From: Conchocele bisecta
Lineage: Eukaryota > Mollusca > Bivalvia > Lucinida > Thyasiridae
NCBI GenBank assembly: GCA_029237695.1
Contig: CM055279.1
Location: 23,687,919-23,751,918 of the forward strand
Direction: 5' to 3'
DNA: 64,000 nucleotides
Within the stretch, counting starts at the first letter, position 1. Each line of letters begins with the position of its first letter. The position numbers were made by a program, and so were the translations under genes. The notes under the pieces were generated by a model. It was given only the letters and a program-made list of their open reading frames with translations, made no database searches and was not told where the DNA came from. Shown piece by piece: positions 43,840-53,656 of the stretch.

Positions 43840-44199
43840 TTCTAATGCACTCTATAAATATCACGTAATCTGATTGGCTGATGGTCATACATTACAGGTA
43901 TATCATTGTTGATGAACGGTCGTAAATTATTTCAATATGTATTCCTACGCCAGTAGTAAAGGAGTGCATTAGAAATAGGTTAACCGCATTGTAATTTTGA
44001 AATTTGCGGCGTATATCAGAAAATGATAGGTCGGAAAACATGTTTAATGGCTAGCGCGTCGCCATTAAACAGATTTTCCGACTTTCTGATATACGCCGCA
44101 AATTTGAAAATTATAATACAATGAACCCTATATTACAATAAAGTTAACCCTATATTACAATACAGTTAACCCTATATTACAATACAGTTAACCCTATAG
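43840..44199 (+). mobile_element. Double-hairpin element DH-F with 3' tandem ends
   Basis: Stem 1 is TAATGCACTC with GAGTGCATTA at 43962-43971. Directly after it, the stem-2 arm AGAAATAGGTTAACCGCATT, gtaattttgaaatttgcggc leads to its complement at about 44120. The end unit ttaaccctatattacaata is then repeated four times to 44199. Confidence 0.55.
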
Positions 44200-44427
44200 T
44201 ATACGCTTAGCTGGTCTGAATTGAAACAACATCGATTTTGTCAGATTCTGTTTCATCTCACCCACTTGTCGACAAAACGGACTTTACGTCGATTGCAACC
44301 GGCATAGCGACTGATCAGCCAGTCCGATCAGGGTGTATGCTGTTCGAAGCCGTGTCATTAAACATTGTGTATTACCGTACGCAAAAAGAGTAACTCTTAT
44401 CACATCAGTGTGACCTCACGCCAGATA

Positions 44428-44504
44428 TACAGTGAAACCTCTCTAAACCGGAAACACTGGGAGGTCCCCAGGGTGTCCGGTTTAGAGAAGTTCTACTGTG
44501 AATC
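44428..44504. repeat. CCGGACA hairpin
   Basis: The sequence acagtgaaacctctctaaac then cggaaacactggga pairs with cagggtgtccggtttagaga and agttctactgt. Confidence 0.75.
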
Positions 44505-44737
44505 TGTATGCTTTTTTTAAAAATGGCAGAACGTCCCTTTTCTTTTGTCAAATCGCAACAGATTTGCATACAAGAAGCTATCACCACAATCATGTCAACG
44601 TCCCACACTATCAGATCTGCGAGTTGTTGTATTTAGTAGGGTTTAACGACATTAGCAACGAACTGGGCTCAGCGATCTTGTCGTCGGCAGATTGTTATTT
44701 TACTTTTGACCGCCATTTTTCTCAGTAAGAAGCTTGG

Positions 44738-44865
44738 TATTATAGGTCGGAAAACATGTTTAATGGCTCCGCTAGCGCGTCGCCATTAAACAGATTTTCC
44801 GACCTATCATTTTCTGACATACGCCGCAAATTTCAAAATTACAATGCGGTTAACCCTATATTTCA
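44738..44865 (+). mobile_element. DH-F second hairpin, 5'-truncated copy
   Basis: Contains taggtcggaaaacatgttta, gcgcgtcgccattaaacag and acaatgcggttaaccctata, matching DH-F stem 2. No stem 1 and only one end unit. Confidence 0.6.
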
Positions 44866-44939
44866 GTCATCTTGTTACCTTGTAACCTAACTTTAAATAA
44901 AAGTATGTTATGTTCTGAAACTCTGAACAACAACGATCG

Positions 44940-45415
44940 TTTACCTCTTTCACCCTTAAGTAACTGTAGCCGATTTCATGAAAATTGCAAAGTATACTTT
45001 CCTAGCAAAGTATACTTTGAGGGAGCTATCATTGATTTTTCCGAAATGCATTATTTCATGCAGAACTAACGATTGCATATATTTGATGATTAAAACTATG
45101 CAGAATTATTATACTGAATTTATTACATTATCACAGCCAAAATTGGCTGTGATAATGTAATAAATTCAGTATAATAACAATTAATAAATTTATTCTAAAA
45201 TTGAAAATTTCTCCCTCAAAGTATACTTTGCAATGTTGATTAAATAGGCTCCTGGTGTTGACACACCCGTGCAAGCATTTTAATTATTGCATTAAAAGGG
45301 ATAAGGGATTTTTGTTTGTAAAAAATGTGAAGAGATCTACAAACAGTGCAGATCCTGATGAGACGGCTCGTTACGAGCCGGTTCTTCTGGATGTACACTG
45401 TTTGCAATCATTGAG
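44940..45415. mobile_element. TTAACCC MITE relic with nested AGTATACTTTG MITE
   Basis: The left part tttcacccttaagtaactg ends at 44966. The right part resumes after 45250 and ends with the hairpin gtgcagatcctgatgagac at 45347-45403. The family normally reads taactggaatgg at this point. Confidence 0.6.
44967..45250. mobile_element. AGTATACTTTG palindromic MITE, copy 2
   Basis: Starts tagccgatttcatgaaaatt then gcaaagtatactttcc and ends tgcaatgttgattaaatagg ct. Flanked by CTG (44964-44966) and cCTG, again a CWG triplet. The central hairpin cacagccaaaattggctgtg is perfect. Confidence 0.75.
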
Positions 45416-45515
45416 GCCTGCGGTGTTGAATATTAATGCATGTTCTTCTCGTTTTTCATACTAGTAAGTGATATGTATGTCAGTGCATCATAAGACTCTG
45501 TCTGCTGGCTGTTCA

Positions 45516-45756
45516 GGGGCATGTTTCACTAAAATTCGTACGACTGAAATGTTCGTAAAGTGCAAAGTTAGGATTGTCTGGAAATTTCAATTCATGGATT
45601 TACATTTATTGAGCATAGGCTGCATATGCAGCCTATGCTCAATAAATGAAAATCCAATAATTGTTTACAAGAAAATATTGTTAACGTGAAATTTACAGAC
45701 TATCATAATTTTGCACTGACGAACATTTTAGTCGTATGAATTTTAGTGAAACATGC
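45516..45756. mobile_element. CGTACGACTAAAAT MITE, copy
   Basis: Ends aggggcatgtttcactaaaa and ttttagtgaaacatgc. The centre gagcataggctgcatatgca is perfect. Confidence 0.8.
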
Positions 45757-46013
45757 AGCCTATCCCCAATAAATGTAATCCATCATTTAAAATGTCCAGA
45801 CGATCCTATGATTGATGATTGTTCGATAGAGTGTCCGATAAGTCAAATACAGACACAATAATAAACAAACCTTAATTTACTTTCACCTTGCTGTGCAGTG
45901 GTTAATATGTATGTGTGATAGGGTTAATACGCGTTTGTTAATTCGCTTAACCACACATGTCATACACAGAAATTTGCAAACATTGCAGACCCAGATGAGA
46001 CGGTTCATGATCT

Positions 46014-46258
46014 GGGGCCCGTTTCACTAAACTTCGTACGACTAAAATGTTCGTAAGTGCAAATTTAGGATCGTCTGGAAATTTCAATTCATGAATTTAC
46101 ATTTATTGAGCATAGGCTGCATATGCAGCCTATGCTCAATAAATGTAAATCCAATAATTGTTTACAAGAAAACATTGTTAATGTGAAATTTACAGACTAT
46201 CATAATTTTGCACTTACGAACATTTTAGTCGCAAGAAGTTTAGTGAAACGGACCCTAG
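46014..46258. mobile_element. CGTACGACTAAAAT MITE, nested copy
   Basis: It lies in the right stem of a TTAACCC-family hairpin (left gcagacccagatgagacggt, right aggatctgtagtgtttga). Flanking triplets CTG and TAG against the empty CAT-CTG-GATCTG support a CWG duplication. Confidence 0.8.
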
Positions 46259-46735
46259 GATCTGTAGTGTTTGACATGACATTTAGAATTTTAAAAAAAA
46301 TATGCCGTACCACATTTTAAATTAGTAGAATAGCGCAAATTGTGCATGAAACAATCAATTGTAACGATGTGGCAAGGACCTCAGCTTTCAGATCGGTATG
46401 ACAGACGTATCTAGTAAGTAATGCTAGTTTTGGCTGAAGCCAGACAAACTGAGTAAATGCCATCCAGATGATATATTACGGGCTTCCCCGGAGATTGGTA
46501 GTCGGTGCACAGATTGCTGGCTAGCGATATTCTCTCAATTCGGCTGGTTTAAAGATCGGGCGCACGTTGGATCGCCTTGGGCGCCGTTTTGGTACATGCA
46601 GTCTGGGCACGGGTGCCGACCTGGAACTCTGGGACGTAGGCTACATGTAACTCCACTATACGATCGATTGCATGCCAATAAAGTATGATTGCAAAACTAC
46701 TATGTTGTTTCTTCTTAGAGACGCTCCAGTCAAGG
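46259..46735. other. Unassigned intergenic sequence
   Basis: No feature supported. A 63-codon minus-strand ORF at 46549-46740 lacks motifs. Confidence 0.3.
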
Positions 46736-46816
46736 TGCAACTCACAAGAACGTTATACAATGTTATACAATGTATACTTAGTATACATTGTATAACATTG
46801 TATAACGTTATTAGGT
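46736..46816. repeat. Perfect hairpin of TTATACAATG units
   Basis: The sequence aacgttatacaatgttatac, aatgtatac with its exact complement around cttag. Each arm is also a 10-bp direct repeat. Confidence 0.7.
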
Positions 46817-46951
46817 ATATAAAAAAAACGAACCAGCCCCAGTTTTGTTGTATGTCGTCTATAAATGAAAAAAGACCTTGGTTCACAATGTAGCAAACAA
46901 TTTCACAACTCGTAAAAGAACGACATAACAGTATACACTATAGGGGTGAAC

Positions 46952-47265
46952 ATAGAGAATAGTAGGTTAGTGCCATGAATGGGAAAAATATCTGGCAAGG
47001 CTTAGGAAACGGGATGTGCGAGGCTCTGCCGAGCGCATCCCGTTTCCGTGCAGCGCCAGATATTTTTCCCATTCACGGAACTAACATACTATTCTATTTA
47101 TCCCGTCAACACCTACAAATAGCTTTAAAATGCAAAAATATAACCTCAGCCGCATCGTCAAAATCGGAGAATCGACTAGTGTGACAACCGCACATATTCA
47201 TAGGCAGTAATTAGGTCGTATTGACAGGATATAAAAAATCACGGCACCGTGTTTCACGGGATAAA
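46952..47265 (-). mobile_element. Double-hairpin element DH-A, reverse copy
   Basis: Starts ATAGAGAATAGTAGGTTAGT. Junction ctattctatttatcccgtca at about 47091. The first hairpin has lost its outer arm: it ends accgtgtttcacgggataaa. Confidence 0.8.
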
Positions 47266-47369
47266 TTGATATTGCGTCTCTGTCCCTCGCGCCAACGGAA
47301 GGTCTGTGCGCAGCCACAGTACAATACACACCCGTGTAGTCAGATGTCACAGTTTTCCAACACGTATAT

Positions 47370-47732
47370 ACAGTAGAACCCCTCTAAACCGGACACAGGG
47401 GAAAGTTAGTTGAGCTTAATTTAGATACGAAACATTGCCGTTTACCTCCGTTAACCCGTTGAACCCGAAAGCCCGCTATAGCGGTTTATGCAAACAGTGC
47501 AGATCCAGATGAGCCGGCTCGTAACGAGCCGTCTCATCAGGATCTGCACTGTTTGAAAGTAATTTTCATATTTTTGAGAACAACAAATACCCCCTTTCAT
47601 AAATTGAATAGTCTGGAAAACATTTTATGACGGTTGGATTGGTTGCAAAATTAACGTATCAATATCCATTCCAGTTACTTAGGGGTGAAAGGGTTAATAA
47701 TGTGTCCAGTTTAGAGGGGTTCCACTGTAGTA
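47370..47732. mobile_element. Long CCGGACA element split by a TTAACCC MITE
   Basis: Left: tacagtagaacccctctaaa then ccggacac. Right: gtgtccagtttagaggggtt then ccactgta. The break lies at gtttacctccg, just where other long copies continue atggtaatgtc. Confidence 0.7.
47451..47697. mobile_element. TTAACCC MITE, nested copy
   Basis: Complete: ttaacccgttgaacccgaaa to cttaggggtgaaagggttaa. TTAA on both edges. Confidence 0.85.
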
Positions 47733-47826
47733 CATTTCAACACGTTCAATTCTGATATTATAAAATCATTGTTTGCAGTTTAGATTCACGTCAGCCGGCG
47801 TAACGTAAAATTGTAAATTCTCATTG

Positions 47827-48073
47827 TTAACCCTTTCACGCCTAAGTAACTGGAATGGGCTGCGATATGTTCGTTTTGCAACCAATCCAATCATCGCAAA
47901 ATGATTTTCAGACTATTCCATTTATAAAAAAGGGTATTTGTTCTTCTCAAAAATATGAAAATTACTTTCAAACAGTGCAGATCCTGATGAGACGGCTCGT
48001 TACGAGCCGGCTCATCTGGATCTGCACTATTTGCATAAACCGATATAGCGGGCTTTCGGGTTCAAAGGGTTAA
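47827..48073. mobile_element. TTAACCC MITE, complete copy (reverse)
   Basis: ttaaccctttcacgcctaag to ctttcgggttcaaagggtta a. The hairpin is at 47971-48028. Confidence 0.85.
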
Positions 48074-48129
48074 GCGATTCTTTCGAAATAAATACAATTA
48101 CAATGGAATATTTCATGTTCAGGGGTAAA

Positions 48130-48532
48130 CTACGGAGCCCCGCAGGTGATATGGATTTTTTTATTATTAATTCGTTCCCACGAAATAACAATTCGTTCAC
48201 TCAATTTAACAATTCGTTCCCTCGAATTAACAATTCATTCCCACGATATAACAATTCGTTCCCTAGAATTAACAATTCGTTCCCACGAAATGACAATTCG
48301 TTCCCTCAATTTAACAATTCGTTCCCTCGAATTAACAATTCGTTCCCACGATATAACAATTCGTTACCACGAATTAACAATTCGTTCCCGTGGTATACAA
48401 TTTTTCGGTATACAAGCAGTATAAAGAGGATTGGAACGAACGATTGCTGTCTTATGGAGTTCTTCTACTTGTTATTTCGTGGGAACGAATTAATAACAAA
48501 CATAATTCTACGTCCCCTGCGGGGTTCCGTAG
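48130..48532. mobile_element. CGTTCCC array element with TAAA duplication
   Basis: The ends ctacggagccccgcagg and its complement are intact, flanked by TAAA at 48126-48129 and 48533-48536. Ten forward units run in the order A B C D C A B C D E (see findings), up to cgttcccgtgg at 48390. The inverted half is almost completely replaced by unrelated sequence (48395-48468) before a final inverted unit. Confidence 0.75.
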
Positions 48533-48548
48533 TAAACGGATTAACTTA

Positions 48549-48562
48549 TTGCTTTATTTGTT
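48549..48562 (-). terminator. Poly(A) signal of the GPCR gene
   Basis: AATAAA on the minus strand (tttatt at about 48553), some 90 bp after the stop codon. The transcript would end just before the CGTTCCC element. Confidence 0.5.
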
Positions 48563-48647
48563 TTAAAATAAAGTGAAAAAGTATCGTTGAAAGTATTGTT
48601 GAAATTGGGTTACCACCGGTTTCCAGGCAACGGCGTACCGTAATCAA

Positions 48648-49630
48648 TCAATTAGCAAGTCTGATTGTCGATACCATTTGGTTATTGTTTGTTTGAGAGT
48701 CGTATTTCTCAATCTGCTCGGTGAGTGTGAGTGTATATCCAGTTTCCCGAGTTCGCCGTCGCCGGCACTTCCGGCAGAACAGGTGCACAAACGTCTGGCG
48801 GAATTTGGCGCTCATAGAACAATAGAGGATAAAATTCACCGCGTTGTTTACTAACGCCACGATATCCATAACGTCTCCAAGCTTCATGTACACGTGTTCG
48901 AAAAATCCAGGTACGCATGCGCTGAACACGATTAATACACCTTGCGGTAGTTCGGTCAACAGAAATAGAATTATAACTGCTAATAACATTTTTGTCGTTC
49001 TGGAATGTTCGCTAAGTCGGATACTATTCTGTCCGGATATTTGTAAAACCTTCCTTCGTTGTCTAACCTTTATGTGTATATTATAAATTAGTAAACTTCC
49101 AAATATGGACATCAGTAAACAGGGAACTATTTTTCCTGTGACGGCATACAGCCATACGTTAATTAAAACCATTGGTTCTGTATCGTTCCGCCCTAAATTC
49201 AAGGGACGTAGCGTATATCCGGTTTGATTAGTCAACGTCATTTCCTGGATTTCGTTGCTCATATAGTTGGGTATTAATAGAACAGCCGCCATTACGTACA
49301 CAACACATATTATATTCCGTGTTTGGTGATTGCGCCGAATTCTAAATATATTCGCCTTTGTGGGCTTTCGGATATGTAGATATCGCACTATCGCGAGTAA
49401 CACACACATCCATATTGATATAGTATGCGTCGTTGACGTCAGGTTTACATGGAACAGCATAAACGTCATCCACGAGCGGCTGCTCCATTCACTGAACCTA
49501 CTTCCGTCTGGGCCGTTACAGTAGAAATGAACGGCAAACGGAACGTACGAGCACATGGTCAGGATGTCGGACACGGCAAGCCAGGTCAGGATTTGGTTTA
49601 CAGGAGTGTGCATGTGTCGTCTGGTCAGCA
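48648..49630 (-). CDS. Neuropeptide GPCR, last exon (FMRFamide/DMSR-like)
   Basis: Plasma-membrane rhodopsin-type receptor, probably for an RFamide- or myosuppressin-type peptide. The exon encodes about 327 residues: TM2 (LTWLAVSDILTM, 15-26), TM3 (55-87) ending IVRYLHI in place of a classical DRY, TM4 (105-122), a loop with two NxT sites (NQT, NDT), TM5 (154-183), TM6 with TELPQG (226-231) and TM7 with NNAVNFILYC in place of NPxxY. TELPQG and NFILYC are marks of the FMRFamide/sex-peptide/DMSR receptor group. TM1 and the N-terminus are missing. The minus-strand sequence just upstream is an acceptor (ctacatttcag, 49631-49633), so the true start is in an exon at higher coordinates and the GTG at 49631 is only the split codon. 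No frameshift or stop is seen. A tail of about 45 residues with an RRRR stretch follows TM7. Exact ligand unknown. Confidence 0.88.
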
Positions 49631-49645
49631 CTGAAATGTAGGGGA
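49631..49645 (-). promoter_or_regulatory. Splice acceptor of the GPCR exon
   Basis: The minus strand reads ctacatttcag followed by TGCTGACC. A pyrimidine-rich run before CAG and the family-consistent VLTRR reading support it. Confidence 0.65.
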
Positions 49646-49688
49646 AAGAAGAATTACAATTATACCAACAATTGAATACATAATGGGT

Positions 49689-50284
49689 CTATATGTGACT
49701 GTGAATGAAGAAATTTGGCTTATGGGATTCATATAGCTCCTGGTCAAACCAGGAGGGGACATAGAATTATTTTTTTTTATTAATTCGTCCCCACGAAATA
49801 ACAATTCGTTCCCTCAATTTAACAATTCGTTCGCTCGAAATAAAAATTATTTCCCACGAAAGAACAATTCGTTCCCTCAATTTATCAATTCGTTCCCAAG
49901 AATTAACAATTCGTTCCCTCAATTTAACAATTCGTTCCCACAAAATAACAATTCGTTCCCACGGGAAAGAATTGTTAATTAGTGTGAACGAATTGGTATA
50001 TCGTGGGAACGAATTGTTAATTCGAGGGAACGAATTGTTAAATTGAGGGAACGAATTGTCATTTCGTGGGTACGAATTGTTATTCAAAGTCGAGGGAACG
50101 AATTGTTATATCGTGGGAACGAATTGTTAATTCGACGGAACGAATTGTTAAAATGAGGGAACGAATTGTTATTTCTTGGGAACGAATTAATAAAACAGAA
50201 TTCTGCGTCATATGTGGGGCTCCGTATATGTGTGACTGAATGAAGAAATGTGGCTTATGGGATTTGTATAGCTCCTGGTCAAAC
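49689..50284. repeat. 61-bp direct repeat bracketing a CGTTCCC element
   Basis: The stretch gtgactgaatgaagaaatgt ... tatagctcctggtcaaac occurs at 49689-49749 and 50224-50284 with about 5 differences. It is the left end of the CTTATGG MITE family. Confidence 0.75.
49750..50223. mobile_element. CGTTCCC palindromic array element, copy
   Basis: The left TIR is shortened (caggaggggacatagaatt). The right TIR gcgtcatatgtggggctccg is nearly full. About eight forward units, centre cgttcccacgggaaag (49959-49974), then ten inverted units with the same order as the 48130 element. One junction is disturbed (ttattcaaagtcgaggg, 50080). Confidence 0.75.
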
Positions 50285-50301
50285 AGAATGGTCAAATGCC
50301 T

Positions 50302-50552
50302 GGGTCCCGTTTCACTAAACTTCGTAAGACTAAAATGTTCGTAAGTGCAAATTTAGGATTTTACTGGAATTTTCGATTGATGGATTTACATTTATTGAGC
50401 ATAGGCTGCATATGCAGCCTATGCCAAATAAATGTAAATCCTGTAATTGTTTACATGTACAAGAAAACACTGTCAATGTGAAATTTACAAACTATCATAA
50501 TTTTACACTTAAGAACATTTTAGTCGTACGAAGTTTAGTGAAACGGTCCCCT
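50302..50552. mobile_element. CGTACGACTAAAAT MITE, copy
   Basis: Ends tgggtcccgtttcactaaac and gtttagtgaaacggtcccc, centre gagcataggctgcatatgca. Confidence 0.8.
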
Positions 50553-50562
50553 GATTTGCAGT

Positions 50563-50630
50563 GGTACATCTCTAAACTGGACAACCCGGGAACTTCCCAG
50601 GGTGTCCAGTTTAGAGAGGTTTCACTGAAT
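50563..50630. repeat. CCGGACA hairpin
   Basis: The sequence agtggtacatctctaaactg then gacaacccggga pairs with cagggtgtccagtttagaga and ggtttcact. Confidence 0.7.
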
Positions 50631-50631
50631 A

Positions 50632-50766
50632 TTGCTTGTTAGAAGCATGACGTGTGTTTCATTCATGGAATGGCGAGCCGTGTAGATCCTGATCAGACTG
50701 TGCCAGTGACCAGGATATACACTGGTTGCAAATTCCATAAGCCCCATTTCTCCAGTCACAACCACA
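50632..50766. mobile_element. CTTATGG MITE, right part
   Basis: attgcttgttagaagcatga through agatcctgatcagactgtgc to cataagccccatttctccag tcac. Confidence 0.65.
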
Positions 50767-50869
50767 TACATGTATTAGTTTGATATTCTGAACACATAAG
50801 TACAGCACAGTGTTACGCATGCAGACGACACCGGGGGCTATGATTGTAAAACCATTTGAGCTCGTAATC

Positions 50870-51305
50870 AGTCATGCTCACTCAGTAGGCACAAAATGAT
50901 CTTTATCGGAAATAAATAAGTGTATATATATTTGTGTCATTATTCCACCATACTGATAGTGATTCACGGTGGTATCAGGCTAATTTCATATGCAAATGAT
51001 GCATGAATTGTTTTAATTATTCATACGAATTAAATGCGTCACCTGAACAAAAAAATATTCGACAGATTATAAAGTATGATCATTGCACATTAAAAAAGAA
51101 TGAAATGTCCGTTAACATTTTAAGGAAACACGGTTATCACCCCTGATATCCGTTTGGAAATGTACGTCTGATATAAAATGTATAATAATACCAATCAACA
51201 CGTGGAGTAATGGTGAAAGAATGTTTATGTTGCCAGAAAATCTTTCAGACGGTGTCTCTGATAGAACGAACAGTTTGTGCCTACTGAGTGGGCATGTACC
51301 TTTGA
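50870..51305. mobile_element. GGTACATGCCCACT MITE, copy 3 (interior reversed)
   Basis: Both ends are present (catgctcactcagtaggcac and gcctactgagtgggcatgta cc). The interior runs opposite to copy 1: gtggtatcaggctaatttca precedes cggttatcacccctgatatc. Confidence 0.65.
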
Positions 51306-51572
51306 CCCGTACGGTATTAATGCTGATTTCCTTTTTTCCTCTCGTCAAAACATGGTTTGGCAACACCTGAGAATAATTTCAAATGGATCAAATTCTAAAC
51401 TGCTTTCAAACCATGTTTTTTATTTTGGAAGAAGACAATTTCCCGCATCATAATAGTTAATCTAAACAAGGATATCAATGTTGTATTGGTTGAGTTTGTG
51501 TTGTGCTCAGTCTCCCGTTATCCAACTGTCAGATTTCGAGTACAAAAGTTGAGAACATGCTCAGTTTGTCTT

Positions 51573-52404
51573 TTATCCCGTCAACACAGTGCGTATGTGC
51601 CGTGAAACACGTTGCCGTGAAACATTTTTGATATCCAGTCAATACTATTTTTTGCATTTTACTGCCATTTGTAGGTGTTGACGGGATAAATAGAATAGTA
51701 GGTTAGTGCCGTGAATGGGAAAACATCTGGCGCGGCACAGAAACGGGATATGCCCGGCAGAGCCTCGCCCATCCCGTTTCCTCAGCCTTGCCAGATATGT
51801 TTTCCCATTCACGGCACTAACCTACTATTCTCTATCTATTTTCCTTATTTCTGAACCAAAGTATATGTTGTGACCACTCATTTGAACCGTCTCAGCGAGA
51901 CGGTTCAAATGAGTGGTACTCATTTGAACCGTCTCAGCGAGACGGTTCAAATGAGTGGTCACAACATATACTTCTGATGAGAAATAAAGAAATTCTTGAG
52001 CCTTGCCGGATATTTTTTCCCATTCACGGCACTAACCTACTATTCTCTATCTATTTTCCTTATTTCTGAACCAAAGTATATGTTGTGACCACTCGTTTGA
52101 ACCGTCTCGGCGAGACGGTTCAAATGAGTGGTCACAACATATACTTCTGGTGAGAAATAAAGAAATTCTTGAGCCTTGCCGGATATTTTTTCCCATTCAC
52201 GGCACCTAACCTACTATTCTCTATCTATTTTCCTTATTTCTGAAACCAAAGTATATGTTGTGACCACTCATTTGAACCGTCTCGGCGAGACGGTTCAAAT
52301 GAGTGGTCGTGGTCACAACATATACTTCTGATGAGAAATAAAGAAATTCTTGAGCCTTGCCGGATATTTTTTCCCATTCACGGCACGAACCTACTATTCT
52401 CTAT
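51573..52404 (+). mobile_element. DH-A element with three tandem 3' modules
   Basis: Starts TTATCCCGTCAACACAGTGC. The standard stem-2 hairpin ends CTATTCTCTAT at 51835. Then three ~190-bp modules follow, each made of ttatttctgaaccaaagtat, the CGAGACGG hairpin, atacttctgatgagaaataa, agaaattcttgagccttgcc and an arm ending in the CTATTCTCTAT motif (about 52050, 52225, 52404). The first module has its hairpin core duplicated (51882-51960). Confidence 0.85.
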
Positions 52405-52511
52405 GTAGCAGGCACCCAGTATCGCTAGTGCTGCATTCCGCGCCGGCGTAAAATATTTCACGTCGAAAGAGGCGCCGGATTATTGACGAATTCCCATTCA
52501 GCTACATGCAG

Positions 52512-52604
52512 AAGATACTGCATAAACGAATTGTTCGTCTAGTAACCGGTGCAAGAAATTTGCGCTGGTTACTAGACGAATAATGCGTTTATACGATAGC
52601 TGTA
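52512..52604. repeat. Hairpin
   Basis: The sequence ataaacgaattgttcgtcta then gtaacc pairs with ggttactagacgaataatgc gtttat. Confidence 0.6.
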
Positions 52605-52921
52605 CAGCGCTCCAGATAAGGAATTAGTAATTGAGTATTGTCACCCCATCATTTCCGAAGCAATTGGGTATTTCAAAATTTTAATTGCATAAAATAAAAT
52701 TACACTACTGTTTACACATCAAAAGACATAAATTATTTAATAGTTTGCTTCGAAATGAAAACAAGTCTTGGCATTTCATTAGAAGTGTCTCCTTGGAGAC
52801 AATTCTAATGAAATACCAATATGTGTTTTCATGGGAAATAAGAATACTTCTGATTTCAATTGGGTTTTTGGCAATTTTAATTGGGTATTTACGCAAATAC
52901 GCAGCTTATCTGGAGCTCTGG
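52605..52921. mobile_element. GCTCCAGATAAG MITE, copy 3
   Basis: cagcgctccagataaggaat to cagcttatctggagctctg. Core hairpin ggcatttcattagaagtgtc / gacaattctaatgaaatacc. Confidence 0.7.
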
Positions 52922-53295
52922 TAGTAAATATAGCTGATTGGAATTTTGTTAGGGAACCGATTTCAAGCGAGTATTCCAGAGCACCAGTGAGTATTAGAAA
53001 TGACGTCATAATTTAACTCTAATTTCCACGTGAATCCGGTGCGATCCATTCTGTTATCGAGCTTCCGGCTTGTGCTGAAATAACTTTTCATCGTGTATTT
53101 CACAGATCCTGCCGGAAATTGGAAGAAATTTAATATCCAATGCATTTGTTTAACATTTTCATTACAAATACATTAACTGTCAATTAATAAATGGAAACGT
53201 GTACGAAATAAATGGCATTCCCACAGTAAAACATGAGAACTATTACTTCCAGCTTCAACCTGTGTACATGATAAGGCCATAACTAGTTCTTCATA
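52922..53295. other. Unassigned intergenic sequence
   Basis: Short overlapping ORFs on both strands without motifs. No repeat recognised. Confidence 0.3.
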
Positions 53296-53297
53296 TG

Positions 53298-53546
53298 TTA
53301 AGCGTCCGCGTGCGGGTAGGTTTTGAGAGTGGTTCTATGAATTACACTTAATACGTTTAATAAAAGTATTTTCTTATGATTTAGAGGCAATTTAAATTTA
53401 TGTTAAAAACTTCATCAACCCTTTGCACACTGCAAAGGGTTGAGAAAGTTTTTAACATAAATTTACAGTGAATTTTTTTTTTTTCAAACCCTTGTTTGTT
53501 TTTACCGGATATGTAAGTAGGTTTCGGCTATCCAGGTGGACGCTTA
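53298..53546. mobile_element. TTAAGCGTCC MITE
   Basis: Ends ttaagcgtccgcgtgcgggt / aggtggacgcttaa. The central hairpin aaatttatgttaaaaact / agtttttaacataaattt surrounds caaccctttgcacactgcaa agggttg. Confidence 0.65.
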
Positions 53547-53656
53547 ACAGAGAAAAACAATGGCATGTTCTAATACGAGCATTTTCATTAGCCGCATGTA
53601 GCCACTTCCGGACGAATGGCAACCGTTCATACAAGGACATAAACAAATGCCAGAAC

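Noticed and set aside
48103..48576. ORFs of 90-157 codons with a 7-residue repeat (NNSFPR or ITIRS)
   Set aside because: They read the 21-bp CGTTCCC units. Equivalent ORFs occur in several frames and on both strands at every copy, so codon selection is not indicated.
49629..49631. GTG at 49631 as the start codon of the GPCR
   Set aside because: A receptor must have TM1 before LTRRHMHTP. The acceptor CAG lies exactly here, so this is a split internal codon.
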